From assembly GCA_019456245.1 (NCBI GenBank), contig VRUF01000209.1, positions 1 through 5,087 on the forward strand: DNA of 5,087 nt, written 5' to 3'. The position numbers and the translations under genes are program-made. This stretch comes from Planctomycetota bacterium (GTDB lineage: Bacteria; Planctomycetota; Phycisphaerae; Sedimentisphaerales; Anaerohalosphaeraceae). Below, piece after piece: positions 4,999 to 5,087 of the stretch; the stretch's first letter is position 1; each line of letters starts with the position of its first letter. The notes under the pieces were generated by a model. It saw nothing but the letters and a program-made list of their open reading frames with translations. It did not search any database and was not told the DNA's origin.

Positions 4999-5087
4999 TT
5001 TGGAACCTCCGGTTTATCCTGCAAAAGCAATGTTAGCAAGTACTTAAGAAGCTTGCCTTGTTCTCCCCTGGGAGAGAGTAAAGCAAT
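4995..5087 (-). CDS. C-terminal end of an unknown gene, cut by the window edge
   Basis: From the window edge the minus-strand frame is open for 30 codons and ends in TGA at 4995-4997, overlapping the ATG of the 73-residue gene as ATGA. The visible tail includes SPRGEQGKLLKYLLTLLLQD and ends in KPEVPK. The leucine-rich part looks like an amphipathic helix. The end EVPK is encoded by the RBS of the following gene, exactly as at the next junction, and that shared arrangement is the best evidence that this is a true coding end. Function cannot be judged from so short a piece. Confidence 0.65.
   Translation of the reverse strand: MALLSPRGEQGKLLKYLLTLLLQDKPEVPK

Noticed and set aside
1..5087. tRNA genes, CRISPR array, insertion sequence, toxin-antitoxin pair
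   Set aside because: No cloverleaf, regularly spaced repeat array, transposase or paired toxin-like motif was found on either strand.

Overview
This window looks like part of a double-stranded DNA virus genome (phage, archaeal virus or provirus). The anchor is a complete family-B DNA polymerase of 576 residues on the minus strand (1521-3251). Its exonuclease and polymerase motifs sit at spacings close to those of the protein-primed phi29-type enzymes. The host cannot be fixed from this sequence. Strong GGAGG ribosome-binding sites, stop/start overlaps of a few bases, a probable TTG start and very short intergenic gaps fit either a bacterial or an archaeal virus. There are no tRNAs, rRNAs, CRISPR arrays, transposases or other cellular genes.

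Layout: positions 2-1420 (plus strand) hold the 3' part, or possibly all, of a long helical protein made of about eight repeats of 40-46 residues. It may be a virion or assembly protein, but I do not recognise it firmly. A 35-residue lysine-rich reading frame follows directly (1422-1529) and runs tail to tail into the end of the polymerase gene. All other genes lie on the minus strand and read leftward. In order of transcription they are: the end of an unknown gene (5087-4995), a 73-residue protein (4998-4777), a 93-residue protein (4780-4499), a hairpin plus T-tract that may be a terminator (4493-4454), a 110-residue OB-fold/SSB-like protein (4406-4074), a small helical protein (4072-3872), a 148-residue helix-turn-helix protein (3875-3429), a 57-residue basic protein (3417-3244) and the polymerase. 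Only about 90 bases, at 4407-4498, and a few very short gaps are non-coding.

Inferred working picture: the run from 4406 to 1521 is a compact replication operon with a candidate ssDNA-binding protein, a DNA-binding regulator and a polymerase last. This resembles the phi29 early operon (DNA-binding protein, SSB, regulator, terminal protein, polymerase). No recognisable terminal protein is present, so either one of the small genes ahead of the polymerase fills that role or the enzyme is primed in another way. The most notable sequence-level signals are a polymerase with a short motif B-C interval and His in place of the first Asp of motif C, a perfect 15-bp inverted repeat at the start of the helix-turn-helix gene, an out-of-frame 20-bp direct repeat next to the Exo I motif, and a duplicated RBS/stop/start junction between three small genes.
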